This document shows, in pieces, positions 54,141 through 61,636 of a stretch of 64,000 nucleotides of DNA. How positions within the stretch are numbered: position 1 is the first letter of the stretch; every line of letters begins with the position of its first letter. The notes beneath the pieces were generated by a model that saw only the letters and a program-made list of their open reading frames with translations, was not told the DNA's origin and ran no database searches. This DNA is from Bremerella sp. JC817 (GTDB lineage Bacteria > Planctomycetota > Planctomycetia > Pirellulales > Pirellulaceae), in the NCBI RefSeq assembly GCF_040718835.1, contig NZ_JBFEFG010000274.1, positions 310,001 to 374,000 on the forward strand, in the 5' to 3' direction. The position numbers and the translations under genes are program-made.

Positions 54141-55133
54141 ATGAGCGACCTAATCGAAAAGTGCCATGTCTGCGGCGGACTGATCGACGAAGAAGATCTC
54201 TTCTGCGGGAACTGCGGTACCGAAGCCCCTCATCGCGAGCAAGGCAACACGCCAACCTCCACACTTTCGACCCACAGCTTCAGTTGCAGCGGTTGTGGTG
54301 CGGCGATGAGCTATTCGGCCGAAGCGGAAGCACTTCGTTGCCCCTTCTGTGGATCGACTCAGCTTGAAAAGGGATCTGATCACAAAGTGATCGCGCCGAG
54401 CCAGGTGCTGCCATTCAAGATCACCGAAGCTGAGGCGCAACAGATTTTGCGCGAGGCAATCGGTAAGGGTTTTTGGCGACCGCCAGATCTATCGGAGAAA
54501 GCGGTCATCAAGAATATGGTGCCGGTCTATGTACCGTACTGGGTGTTCTCGGCAGACGTGGCAACCAATTGGACGGCCGATACAAGTCAGACGCCGTTTG
54601 GAGCAAGCGGCGATTGGTATCCCTTAGCCGGCGAGCACTCGAATCAGTACTCCGGCGTGTTGGTAGGGGCCAGTGGCGTGCTGACGCCCAATGAAACGTC
54701 GCAGCTCTGTCCGTTTGACATGAGCCAGACGGTGACGCCTGATCAGGTTGATCTCGACCGATATACGGTCGAGCAGTTCAACGTCGCACGGAAGTATGCT
54801 CGACCGATGGCTCGCTCGGTGCTGGAATCGTTAGAACGCAGTTCCGTAGATGCTGCCTACGTTCCTCCGCGAAGCCGCAACGTTCAAGTGAACTTGCGGA
54901 TTCAAAATATGGCCAGCGAGCCAATGCTGTTGCCGATTTGGATCATGGCCTATCAGTACAAAGACGTGGTATATCGATTCCTCGTCAATGGACAGAACGG
55001 CCGATCGACTGGTCATGGCCCCGTTTCCTATCATCGCTTGTATGTGATTCTCGGAACGGTCGCCGCGGTAGGTCTGGGCCTGGTCGCGCTCGCAGCCCTG
55101 TGTGGTGGACTGGGATCGCTGCTTTCGCGGTGA
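54141..55133 (+). CDS. zinc-ribbon membrane protein B, 330 aa
   Basis: Two zinc ribbons: CHVCGGLI...CGNCG and CSGCGAAM...CPFCG. The same middle blocks as its neighbour: ITEAEAQQILREAIGKGFWRPPDL, MVPVYVPYWVFS, QYSGVLVGASGVLT and YKDVVYRFLVNGQNG. One C-terminal transmembrane helix (about 300-325). Clearly a tandem duplicate of the gene at 52974, 33 bp downstream of it. Both are probably co-transcribed with ruvCA. Confidence 0.78.
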   Translation: MSDLIEKCHVCGGLIDEEDLFCGNCGTEAPHREQGNTPTSTLSTHSFSCSGCGAAMSYSAEAEALRCPFCGSTQLEKGSDHKVIAPSQVLPFKITEAEAQQILREAIGKGFWRPPDLSEKAVIKNMVPVYVPYWVFSADVATNWTADTSQTPFGASGDWYPLAGEHSNQYSGVLVGASGVLTPNETSQLCPFDMSQTVTPDQVDLDRYTVEQFNVARKYARPMARSVLESLERSSVDAAYVPPRSRNVQVNLRIQNMASEPMLLPIWIMAYQYKDVVYRFLVNGQNGRSTGHGPVSYHRLYVILGTVAAVGLGLVALAALCGGLGSLLSR

Positions 55134-55144
55134 TGCGAGTCGAC

Positions 55145-55270
55145 TTATTCGTACTCGTCCATCACTTCGTCGTAGAGGATACCCTCAAGCACGACTTCAG
55201 CTTCCAGCTTATCCATGTGCAGTTCATCCGAGACGTCATTAACCAGATCATGAATCACGATTTCAGTCAT
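55145..55270 (-). CDS. putative small acidic protein, 41 aa
   Basis: MTEIVIHDLVNDVSDELHMD and a further 21 acidic residues. AAAGGA lies about ten bases before the ATG. The protein is almost all acidic or hydrophobic residues, compatible with an amphipathic helix or a small regulatory protein. The frame continues upstream but only as an out-of-frame overlap with tspO. Unproven; it could be non-coding. Confidence 0.45.
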   Translation of the reverse strand: MTEIVIHDLVNDVSDELHMDKLEAEVVLEGILYDEVMDEYE

Positions 55271-55428
55271 CGCCAGGGTTCCTTTGTGCAGGAATGGGGA
55301 GAAGTTTAAGTGCTCTTCCCAATTGCAAAGGGGGTGCCAATGACGAAATTTTGTGGTTCGCGACTGGTTTGATTCACTCGGCTGATCTTCCGGAAGGCAA
55401 GTCGCCTCTTCGAAGACCAATGCTGGCA

Positions 55429-55929
55429 TCAATTCAGGGCAACGATCGTGAAATTCAAGATCGATGCGAAGCTGACCCAGGCCAGGTAAGGAACGAGCAG
55501 CAAAGCGGCAACGCGACTGTGCGGCCAGAAAGCGATGATGGTGGCAAGGATCGCACCCCACAGCAGAACAATATCGAAGGCGGCCGCCACCGGGTTTTGC
55601 AGGCCAAAAAACAACACGCTCCACGCCGTATTCAGCAGCAATTGGATACAGAAGAGGATCAAGGCGAACGGAGCCGACGACCAGCCACTTTTTCGCCACG
55701 TCAGCCAGGCGGCGATGGCCATCATCAGGTAAAGCGTCGACCAGACCGGGCCAAAGATCCAATTCGGTGGATTGAACGACGGCTTGTTCAGTTCGGCATA
55801 CCACGTCCCGATCTGGGGCAGGGTAAACGAAGACCCCACGCCAGCCGCGGCGAAACAAAGAACCAGCCAGCCGGCCAAAGCCACAACTTGCTGCCAAACG
55901 GGGGTCGTACGCGGGTTATTCGCATCCAT
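55429..55929 (-). CDS. tspO: TspO/MBR family protein
   Basis: 166 aa, five transmembrane helices: the N-terminal GWLVLCFAAAGVGSSF, then ELNKPSFNPPNWIFGPVWSTLYLMMAIAAW (the family signature), LILFCIQLLLNTAWSVLFFG and PYLAWVSFASILNF. TspO binds tetrapyrroles and cholesterol-like ligands in membranes. CGGAG precedes the ATG by eight bases. It is between ruvCA and ruvB on the opposite strand. Confidence 0.93.
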   Translation of the reverse strand: MDANNPRTTPVWQQVVALAGWLVLCFAAAGVGSSFTLPQIGTWYAELNKPSFNPPNWIFGPVWSTLYLMMAIAAWLTWRKSGWSSAPFALILFCIQLLLNTAWSVLFFGLQNPVAAAFDIVLLWGAILATIIAFWPHSRVAALLLVPYLAWVSFASILNFTIVALN

Positions 55930-56069
55930 GGGGCTTGCTCCGAGGGGTATTACGATCCGAACTTTTCGAGCCAGTCGTTTATTTGTTATAGTGATGGCAG
56001 ATAGTCAACACTTGTTCAGTTAGCAGTGGGTTGCTGGCTTTCGAGGTAACGCGGTAAAAGGTTTCATTC

Positions 56070-57086
56070 ATGGGCAGGGAAGCGATATTACAAGGGGATA
56101 ACGGCCCCAGCGAAGAAGACAAGAGTCTTCGTCCGCAATCCCTTTCCGAAATGGTCGGCCAACTCGAAGTCCGCGAGCGTCTGAAGGTGGTCGTCGATGC
56201 CGCCGTGAAACGGGACGAGCCGCTAGGGCATATCCTGTTCGATGGCCCGCCGGGACTCGGCAAAACGACCTTCGCGACCTGCATTCCCAAAGACCTGGGA
56301 GTCAATTATCAGCTAACCTCGGGGCCGGCACTACAGGCCCCCAAAGATCTCGTTCCCTACCTAACCAATGCCGACGAGAAGTCGATTCTCTTCATCGACG
56401 AAATCCATCGCTTGCCCAAAGCGGTGGAAGAATACCTCTACACGGCGATGGAAGACTTCCGGATCGATATCGTGCTAGGGGAGGGGACCAACGCCCGAAC
56501 GATCAATCTGCAGATCAAGCCATTCACCTTGATCGGGGCGACCACGCGCAGCGGGATGCTGACCGCACCATTACGCGATCGTTTTCCGCTTCGAGAGCAT
56601 CTCGACTTCTACACCAAAGAAGAACTGGCAGAAATCATCAGCCGTAACGCCCGGAAGTTGGACGTGACGATCGAAGACGATGCGGCCCTGGAAATCTCGT
56701 GCCGAAGCCGAGGCACCCCGCGCGTGGCCAACAATCGACTGCGTTGGATTCGTGACTATGTCACCAGCAAAGCAGATGGGCACATCAACATGGCCCTGGC
56801 CCAGGACGCCATGAAGATGCAACAGATCGACGGTCTTGGATTGGATAACCAGGACCGTAAATACCTGCTGACAATTCTCCGCGTCTTCGCCGGCGGGCCA
56901 GCCGGGATCGAAGCGATCGCTCACACCATGAACGCCGCTACCGAAACGCTGGCCGACGAAGTCGAACCGTTCCTTCTGCGGACCGGACTGTTGGTTCGTA
57001 CGCCCCGCGGACGCATGGTCACCAATAAAGCGACCGAACACATCACGAAAATCTTGGGCGAAGCAGGCAAATCGCTGCTCGATTGA
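56070..57086 (+). CDS. ruvB: Holliday junction helicase RuvB
   Basis: 338 aa. AAA+ ATPase with Walker A DGPPGLGKTT, Walker B LFIDEIHRL, sensor motif GATTRSGMLT and arginine-finger region RDRF, followed by the C-terminal winged helix (LLRTGLLVRTPRGR). Forms the hexameric motor of the RuvAB complex. AAAAGG lies about nine bases before the ATG. Separated from ruvCA by two zinc-ribbon genes and tspO. Confidence 0.96.
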   Translation: MGREAILQGDNGPSEEDKSLRPQSLSEMVGQLEVRERLKVVVDAAVKRDEPLGHILFDGPPGLGKTTFATCIPKDLGVNYQLTSGPALQAPKDLVPYLTNADEKSILFIDEIHRLPKAVEEYLYTAMEDFRIDIVLGEGTNARTINLQIKPFTLIGATTRSGMLTAPLRDRFPLREHLDFYTKEELAEIISRNARKLDVTIEDDAALEISCRSRGTPRVANNRLRWIRDYVTSKADGHINMALAQDAMKMQQIDGLGLDNQDRKYLLTILRVFAGGPAGIEAIAHTMNAATETLADEVEPFLLRTGLLVRTPRGRMVTNKATEHITKILGEAGKSLLD

Positions 57087-57409
57087 GCGCGCCACGGCCA
57101 GGCGAACCCTGCGATTGGGCTATTCGCACAGTACGCTGAGTGATCTTTGCTAGAGTTCTGACGATACTCTTGCGTTTCGCCCCCATTTCTAGCCGGGCAA
57201 CCTACCCTATAAGTGCAACAGACTTTTATTCATCGCAAGATAATAATTCACTAAGCACACTCCAATGACCGGTTACTAACGGTCCTACCTTGCGAGTTTT
57301 TCGCTCGCCACGCCCCTACCCACCGCCCCCAAATCTTCCCATGCATTTTCTGCCATGCGCGACTCCGCGCAGTGGCTTTTATTCTGTTCGTTATGTAAAG
57401 GCACCTCCC
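57087..57409. other. intergenic region upstream of the DUF1559 gene
   Basis: 323 bp without a gene. A short inverted repeat GACCG/CGGTC (57270-57288) is the only structure seen. It probably holds the promoter of the DUF1559-lipoprotein pair. Confidence 0.4.
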
Positions 57410-58417
57410 ATGTCGTTGAATCCTGCGCGGAGGATTCACGGGTTTACGCTCGTGGAACTTCTGGTCGTGATCGCCATCATCGGCGTTCTGATTGCGTTGC
57501 TTTTGCCTGCTGTTCAACAGGCACGCGAAGCCGCTCGTCGTATCCAGTGCTCGAACAACCTGAAGCAACTTGGTTTGTCGCTGCACAACTATCACGATAC
57601 CTACGGTTCGTTTCCCTCTGGCGTCCTTCGCCCAACCAATCCGCCATCGCAGCCAGGTTGGGCTTCCGCAGGTCCGGCGGGCTGGGTTTGGTCTTCGCTG
57701 CTACTGCCTTTTATTGAACAGCCAGCGCTACACGATCAACTCGGCGTGACCAGCGGCGGAAGTGCGTTCACGCAGTACCAGGCCGCCCAGGTTTCGCTCG
57801 ATGCGTATCGCTGTCCATCGGACATCGGTCCGATTCTGAACGATCGTTCGTGGTGGGATGCCAAGTCAGACGACAGCCACCAGATCGCCTATGCCAGCTA
57901 CAAAGCAGTGAATTCACATGGCTATCCTCAAACGCACAACTCCGGCACGGTGACCTACAACAAGGCAACCGGCGGATTCTATGCCAACTCGGGCACCAAG
58001 TTCCGTGACATCACTGACGGAACCAGCAACACGCTGGCGATTACCGAGTCTTCGTATCGTCCGATCTACGGCCGTATTGGTGGCGTGTGGGCCGCGAGCA
58101 TCGACTCAGACTCGAACAACCCACGCGACTCGATGATGGACAACCTGGTCGCTGGTCCGGTGAAGATCAACCAGGTTTCGTTCGCCGACAACACCTACAA
58201 CATCCCTGGCTGGGCCAAGGGCTATATGGTGATGATGGCTCCGAACAGTTATCACCCAGGCGGCGTCATGTCGGTGAAGTTCGACGGTTCGGTCGAGTTC
58301 CTCAGCGAAACGATCGACCACTCGCCCGAGAACTTCGAGACCGTTTCGGCCACGCCGAACAGCGTGCTCGAATACATGATGAACATTCAAGATGGCGTTC
58401 CCGTCAACAAGAACTAA
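57410..58417 (+). CDS. DUF1559 prepilin-like protein
   Basis: 335 aa from ATG 57410, with AAAGG about eight bases upstream. Prepilin leader with [20 protein letters not shown], then LLPAVQQAREAARRIQCSNN and LKQLGLSLHNYHDTYGSFPS. Later YRCPSDIGPIL, DGTSNTLAITESS and the C-terminal H-x9-DG motif (HPGGVMSVKFDGS). A small lipoprotein follows at 58467, a second instance of the DUF1559-lipoprotein pairing. Confidence 0.94.
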   Translation: MSLNPARRIHGFTLVELLVVIAIIGVLIALLLPAVQQAREAARRIQCSNNLKQLGLSLHNYHDTYGSFPSGVLRPTNPPSQPGWASAGPAGWVWSSLLLPFIEQPALHDQLGVTSGGSAFTQYQAAQVSLDAYRCPSDIGPILNDRSWWDAKSDDSHQIAYASYKAVNSHGYPQTHNSGTVTYNKATGGFYANSGTKFRDITDGTSNTLAITESSYRPIYGRIGGVWAASIDSDSNNPRDSMMDNLVAGPVKINQVSFADNTYNIPGWAKGYMVMMAPNSYHPGGVMSVKFDGSVEFLSETIDHSPENFETVSATPNSVLEYMMNIQDGVPVNKN

Positions 58418-58466
58418 CCACGAACTGGCCAAGTCGCCAGATTGCCTTTCGATAAGGAAGAGTACC

Positions 58467-58781
58467 GTGAATTTGCTCGCACGCTTGTCGCTCGTTTGCT
58501 GCCTGACCGCCGTACCGATGGTTATGGGCTGCCAGAGCGAAGAAGTCTATGACAGTTCGAAGGACGACGTGGTTTCGTCGATCCAAAGCATTCTGGTCGA
58601 CGTCGAGAAGACCGGCCAGAAGGGAAGTGCCTACGAAGCGCTGAGTGGCGAAATCGAACGCCTCCGCGAGTTCGATGCCTCGCTGGCCGACACCTTGAAG
58701 GCCGACTTGGAAAAGATGGAAGCAGCCACCAAGCCAGCGGAATTGAAGACCTTGGCCTCGGAAGCGAAAGCCAAACTCTAA
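58467..58781 (+). CDS. small lipoprotein, 104 aa
   Basis: GTG start with AAGGAAGAG about six bases upstream. Signal peptide and lipobox VMGC. The mature protein is almost entirely helical and charged (about 35-104), with heptad-like spacing of Leu and Val: a short coiled coil. Likely a periplasmic lipoprotein associated with the upstream DUF1559 protein; no function known. Confidence 0.8.
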   Translation: MNLLARLSLVCCLTAVPMVMGCQSEEVYDSSKDDVVSSIQSILVDVEKTGQKGSAYEALSGEIERLREFDASLADTLKADLEKMEAATKPAELKTLASEAKAKL

Positions 58782-58810
58782 CTTTCGCTGACCGTTCAAT
58801 TCGAAACGCG

Positions 58811-58852
58811 AAGAGGCCTGGGTAAACTTCCCAGGCCTCTTTCTCGTTTTTG
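58811..58852 (+). terminator. Rho-independent terminator
   Basis: AAGAGGCCTGGG/CCCAGGCCTCTT, a 12-bp perfect stem with a 7-nt loop, then TCTCGTTTTT. It ends the DUF1559-lipoprotein transcript and may slow convergent transcription. Confidence 0.85.
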
Positions 58853-58868
58853 TAACAGAGCGTTCGGA

Positions 58869-60035
58869 TTACGAGGTCATCGCCCCGACTTCAAACCGCA
58901 ACTGAGCCGCGGCCGAACCATCTTTCACCGGGAAGTCTTCTCCCCGGACCACGAATACGTCGCCTCCGTGGTTCAACGTGGCCACGGCGGCATCATCCAG
59001 CAGATCCTGGCTGACCTCGTTCGGTGTGCCATCTTCCTGGATATGCCCCTGATCGTCGATGTGCCCCCAGAAGGCCGCATCTTCGCGGATCAACAGCGTA
59101 TCGACCGCCCCCATTTCGGCCGCCTTCAAAATCGTCTCGAGATCGTCAGTGGCTCGGTTTTGTCCATGAGCATTGTGATATCGATCGATCGCTTCGGTCG
59201 TGTTCTTCTGGAAGAACGGCTGAACCACTTCCAGGGCCTTCTCATGTAAGGTCTCTGGCTTGGCGTTGTCGAAATTGCCCGTCACTGCATCGGGTAGCAG
59301 ATGCGAATACGAGATCGCTTCCTTAAAGATCGGGAACAAATACTCAACCCCGGCGAAGACCAACGGATCGTTGCGATCCTGCAGATACTCCGATATTGGA
59401 TCGTCGAGACGGTGGAAGAACTGCAGAATTGTTTGTTTGTGATCGTCCTCGCCGCCACCATGTCCGTGATACATCGTGTCGACATGGCCACCTTCGGTGT
59501 AACTAAAGTGCTGCAGTGCCGTAGTGAACTCGTCGATGTTCAATGCATCCTTCAGGTTCTCTGGAAGATCGTCGGGCGAGCGTTCCTCCAAACCTTCCTG
59601 ACTTCCCTCGAACAATCGTACATGGTTTTGACTGACCGCCAGCAGGACAAAGCGTCCATCGCCATGCATCGCCGGCAGGAGCGGTTTCAAATAAAAGCGT
59701 TCACCAACGTGGACTTGCTCGGTGACACGTTTTCCCATGGGCAAGACTTCAAGCGAGTCCGGCGTGGCGAACAAAGCGAGACCTGCGGAAGGATGACGCC
59801 AGGCGTCGTGCGTACCTTCTGCACGGAACTCTTCCAATCGCTGCATAATGACATCACGCGTCGAGGCAGTACAGACTTCATCATTGCCGAGCAGTTCCGA
59901 TGCATCTCGCAGAAGGTTCTTGTAACGGATTTCGTTCTGCTGTTTTTCGCGTCCCCAACGGAACATAGGCATGTAGATAGAAACGCAGATTTCGCTCGAT
60001 TCTTCTAGCAACGACTGAATAACATGGGGTTCCAT
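58869..60035 (-). CDS. bacterial archaeo-eukaryotic release factor family 3-like protein
   Basis: 388 aa from ATG 60035, with AGGAG ten bases upstream. The layout (an N-terminal nucleotide-binding-like segment, VLLAVSQNHVRLFEGS, then a middle domain with PLVFAGVEYLFPIFKEAI and a C-terminal alpha/beta part with VDTLLIREDAAFWGH) matches the bacterial eRF1-like family baeRF3. These proteins resemble archaeal/eukaryotic translation termination factors but lack the GGQ loop, and I see none here. They are thought to act on ribosomes or in tRNA-related stress; the role is unproven. A longer open frame (to 60140) is rejected because homology starts at MEPHVIQSLLEE. Confidence 0.75.
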   Translation of the reverse strand: MEPHVIQSLLEESSEICVSIYMPMFRWGREKQQNEIRYKNLLRDASELLGNDEVCTASTRDVIMQRLEEFRAEGTHDAWRHPSAGLALFATPDSLEVLPMGKRVTEQVHVGERFYLKPLLPAMHGDGRFVLLAVSQNHVRLFEGSQEGLEERSPDDLPENLKDALNIDEFTTALQHFSYTEGGHVDTMYHGHGGGEDDHKQTILQFFHRLDDPISEYLQDRNDPLVFAGVEYLFPIFKEAISYSHLLPDAVTGNFDNAKPETLHEKALEVVQPFFQKNTTEAIDRYHNAHGQNRATDDLETILKAAEMGAVDTLLIREDAAFWGHIDDQGHIQEDGTPNEVSQDLLDDAAVATLNHGGDVFVVRGEDFPVKDGSAAAQLRFEVGAMTS

Positions 60036-60246
60036 AGCGTCAAGTCTCCTGTCTCTGACACGGATTGTGAAAAGTTGTATGTTGGTTGGATGGCCCCCAG
60101 GCTGGTCGCGAAGCAATCCTCGCTGACCGCTGAAGTTCACCTAAAATCCGTGTACGGGGTAATTTAAGGTCGTTTCCTTACAAAACGCAAACAGCGGGCC
60201 GCTGGCGACAATTCGCCTGCAAGCCGCCCGAATTCTGTCGGACACC

Positions 60247-60966
60247 ATGAATATGCCCACCTGGTTGACGGTTACCTTACTGACGTTGATGGCCGGCATG
60301 GCTATGCCGCTGGGCGCTATTGTTGCGAGTCTTGAACACATCCACCCAGACTGGCTGGAAAAAGAATTTCGCCACTCCGTGATGGCGTTTGGTGGTGGAG
60401 CGTTGTTCTCGGCGGTGGCCTTGGTATTGGTGCCCGAGGGCATTGAAGAATTGCCCGCCCACTACTCGGTTTTCTGGTTTGTGCTGGGAGGCTTTGTCTT
60501 TTGCGGGCTCGACATTTTGTTAGCACGCCATAACAGTCCAACGACGCAGCTTGTGGCGATGTTGTCCGACTTCATTCCAGAAGCAATGGCTTTGGGCGCG
60601 GCGTTCAGCACCGGTGGCAACACAGGCGTTCTGCTCGCGATGTTGATCGGTCTGCAAAATCTTCCGGAAGGTTTTAACGCGTACCGCGAGATGACTCAGC
60701 GGCCGAACGTTCCGAGTTTGCACATTGTGCTGGTGTTTGGCTTGCTGGCGTTGCTCGGCCCGGTCGCTGGCCTGGGTGGCTATTTCTTTCTCGCTCAGTT
60801 TCCGGCAGTCGTCGCGGCGATCAAACTTGTCGCAGGGGGTGGCATTTTGTTTCTCGTCTTTCAAGACATCGCTCCCCAAGCCCGGCTCGAGAATACCTGG
60901 GCTCCGGCACTGGGCGCCGTGCTCGGCTTTGCGCTGGGTGTGCTGGGACACGAGTTGCTCCCTTAG
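60247..60966 (+). CDS. ZIP-family metal transporter
   Basis: 239 aa with about eight transmembrane helices. HSVMAFGGGALFSAVALVLVPEG, DFIPEAMALGAAFSTGG and IGLQNLPEGFNAYREM are the ZIP metal-binding signatures. It should import a divalent metal, probably zinc. Its stop is 250 bp before the terminator at 61216, so that terminator may end this transcript. Confidence 0.88.
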   Translation: MNMPTWLTVTLLTLMAGMAMPLGAIVASLEHIHPDWLEKEFRHSVMAFGGGALFSAVALVLVPEGIEELPAHYSVFWFVLGGFVFCGLDILLARHNSPTTQLVAMLSDFIPEAMALGAAFSTGGNTGVLLAMLIGLQNLPEGFNAYREMTQRPNVPSLHIVLVFGLLALLGPVAGLGGYFFLAQFPAVVAAIKLVAGGGILFLVFQDIAPQARLENTWAPALGAVLGFALGVLGHELLP

Positions 60967-61215
60967 TTTGGAAAATTCTCGATCGCCATCGTGAACCCTG
61001 GTCCTTGGTGCTGGTCTATCCTGGCAGAATCTTATTTACGCATTGCCTGAGCAACCTTAGGCCAGGCATTAACCAGGAGTGATCTGGTGTTTTTCTCGGT
61101 GACAACTCGGCCAACCTTCAGCTCCCTCGGGACCAAACCACAACCGGTGGAACCGCAACCGAGGACGAGGCCCATGGGCTTTTGACGCGCCGATTTCTCA
61201 ACTAATCCAACGAGA
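60967..61215 (+). other. region between the ZIP gene and the tRNA-Gln locus
   Basis: About 250 bp with no coding frame, ending at a strong terminator. This could be a long 3' UTR or a separate small RNA; several short complementary runs (CTGGTCC, CCAGG) occur, but I cannot define a fold. TTGACG at 61182 could be the -35 of the tRNA-Gln promoter. Confidence 0.4.
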
Positions 61216-61252
61216 AAGGCTCTTCGTCGAAAGCGGCGAAGAGCCTTTTTTC
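61216..61252 (+). terminator. strong Rho-independent terminator just before tRNA-Gln
   Basis: AGGCTCTTCG/CGAAGAGCCT, ten paired bases with a 10-nt loop, then six Ts. It ends only eight bases before the tRNA-Gln gene, so the tRNA promoter must overlap or precede it. Confidence 0.88.
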
Positions 61253-61258
61253 ATGCCT

Positions 61259-61334
61259 TGCGGGATAGTCGCTGTTGGTATGCGATCTTCGATTTTGAAT
61301 CGAAGTGCCGTTGGTTCAATTCCAACTCCCGCAG
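61259..61334 (+). tRNA. tRNA-Gln (anticodon UUG)
   Basis: Complete cloverleaf. Acceptor TGCGGGA/TCCCGCA, D arm GTCG/CGAT with GG in the loop, anticodon stem TTCGA/TCGAA around TTTTGAA with anticodon TTG, a five-base variable loop, and T arm GTTGG-TTCAATT-CCAAC. Discriminator base G. CCA is not encoded (GCCTTTG follows), so it must be added. Confidence 0.92.
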
Positions 61335-61337
61335 CCT

Positions 61338-61363
61338 TTGAGCCAGGAGCATTCCTGGTTCAA
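61338..61363 (+). repeat. hairpin between tRNA-Gln and the Y RNA
   Basis: TTGA-CCAGGA / TCCTGG-TCAA, 11 paired bases (one G-T) and a GCAT loop. No T-run follows. It may be a processing signal separating the tRNA from the next RNA, or part of the Y RNA 5' end. Confidence 0.6.
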
Positions 61364-61519
61364 ACGCGAGGAACGACTGCCGATTCGGAGTACACGATTT
61401 AGGATCCGTAGGTTGTGGGTTCGAGTCCCACCGTCCCGACTTGTCAGTAAACGGGGCGTAGCTCAATTGGCAGAGCGACGTAAGGACTCTGGTCAACACT
61501 TCGTCGTTTCTCGTTTTTT
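61364..61519 (+). ncRNA. Y RNA of the YrlA type with a circularly permuted tRNA mimic
   Basis: Terminal stem: 61367-61377 pairs with 61503-61513 (11 bp, one G-T), followed by six Ts. Inside is a second stem CGGAGT/ACTCTG (61386-61391, 61486-61491). Then, in order, a T arm GTGGG-TTCGAGT-CCCAC (61415-61431), an acceptor-like helix CGTCCCG/CGGGGCG (61432-61438, 61452-61458) capped by a 13-nt loop, TA, and a D arm GCTC-AATTGGCA-GAGC (61461-61476) with the GG pair. A tRNA with its 5' and 3' halves swapped is exactly the effector module of bacterial YrlA Y RNAs. The adjacent rsr gene supports the call. Start is uncertain by several bases. Confidence 0.75.
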
Positions 61520-61636
61520 AACCCACTCCCGGTATCACTTCTGATGCCGGCCAAGATCGAGAGGCCCCGCAGCGGGCTGCGCTCGGTGATCCATTCTTTC
61601 CCATCCCATTTCACGTTGCCAACAGGAACTGATTCC

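Noticed and set aside
55271..55897. Upstream part of the 250-codon frame on the minus strand
   Set aside because: It overlaps tspO in another frame; only the last 41 codons could be a gene.
61380..61480. A broken or split tRNA-Leu(UAG)
   Set aside because: TTTAGGA looks like a Leu anticodon loop, but the flanking bases do not form the anticodon stem. The acceptor strands pair with each other as in a Y RNA, and the rsr gene is adjacent.
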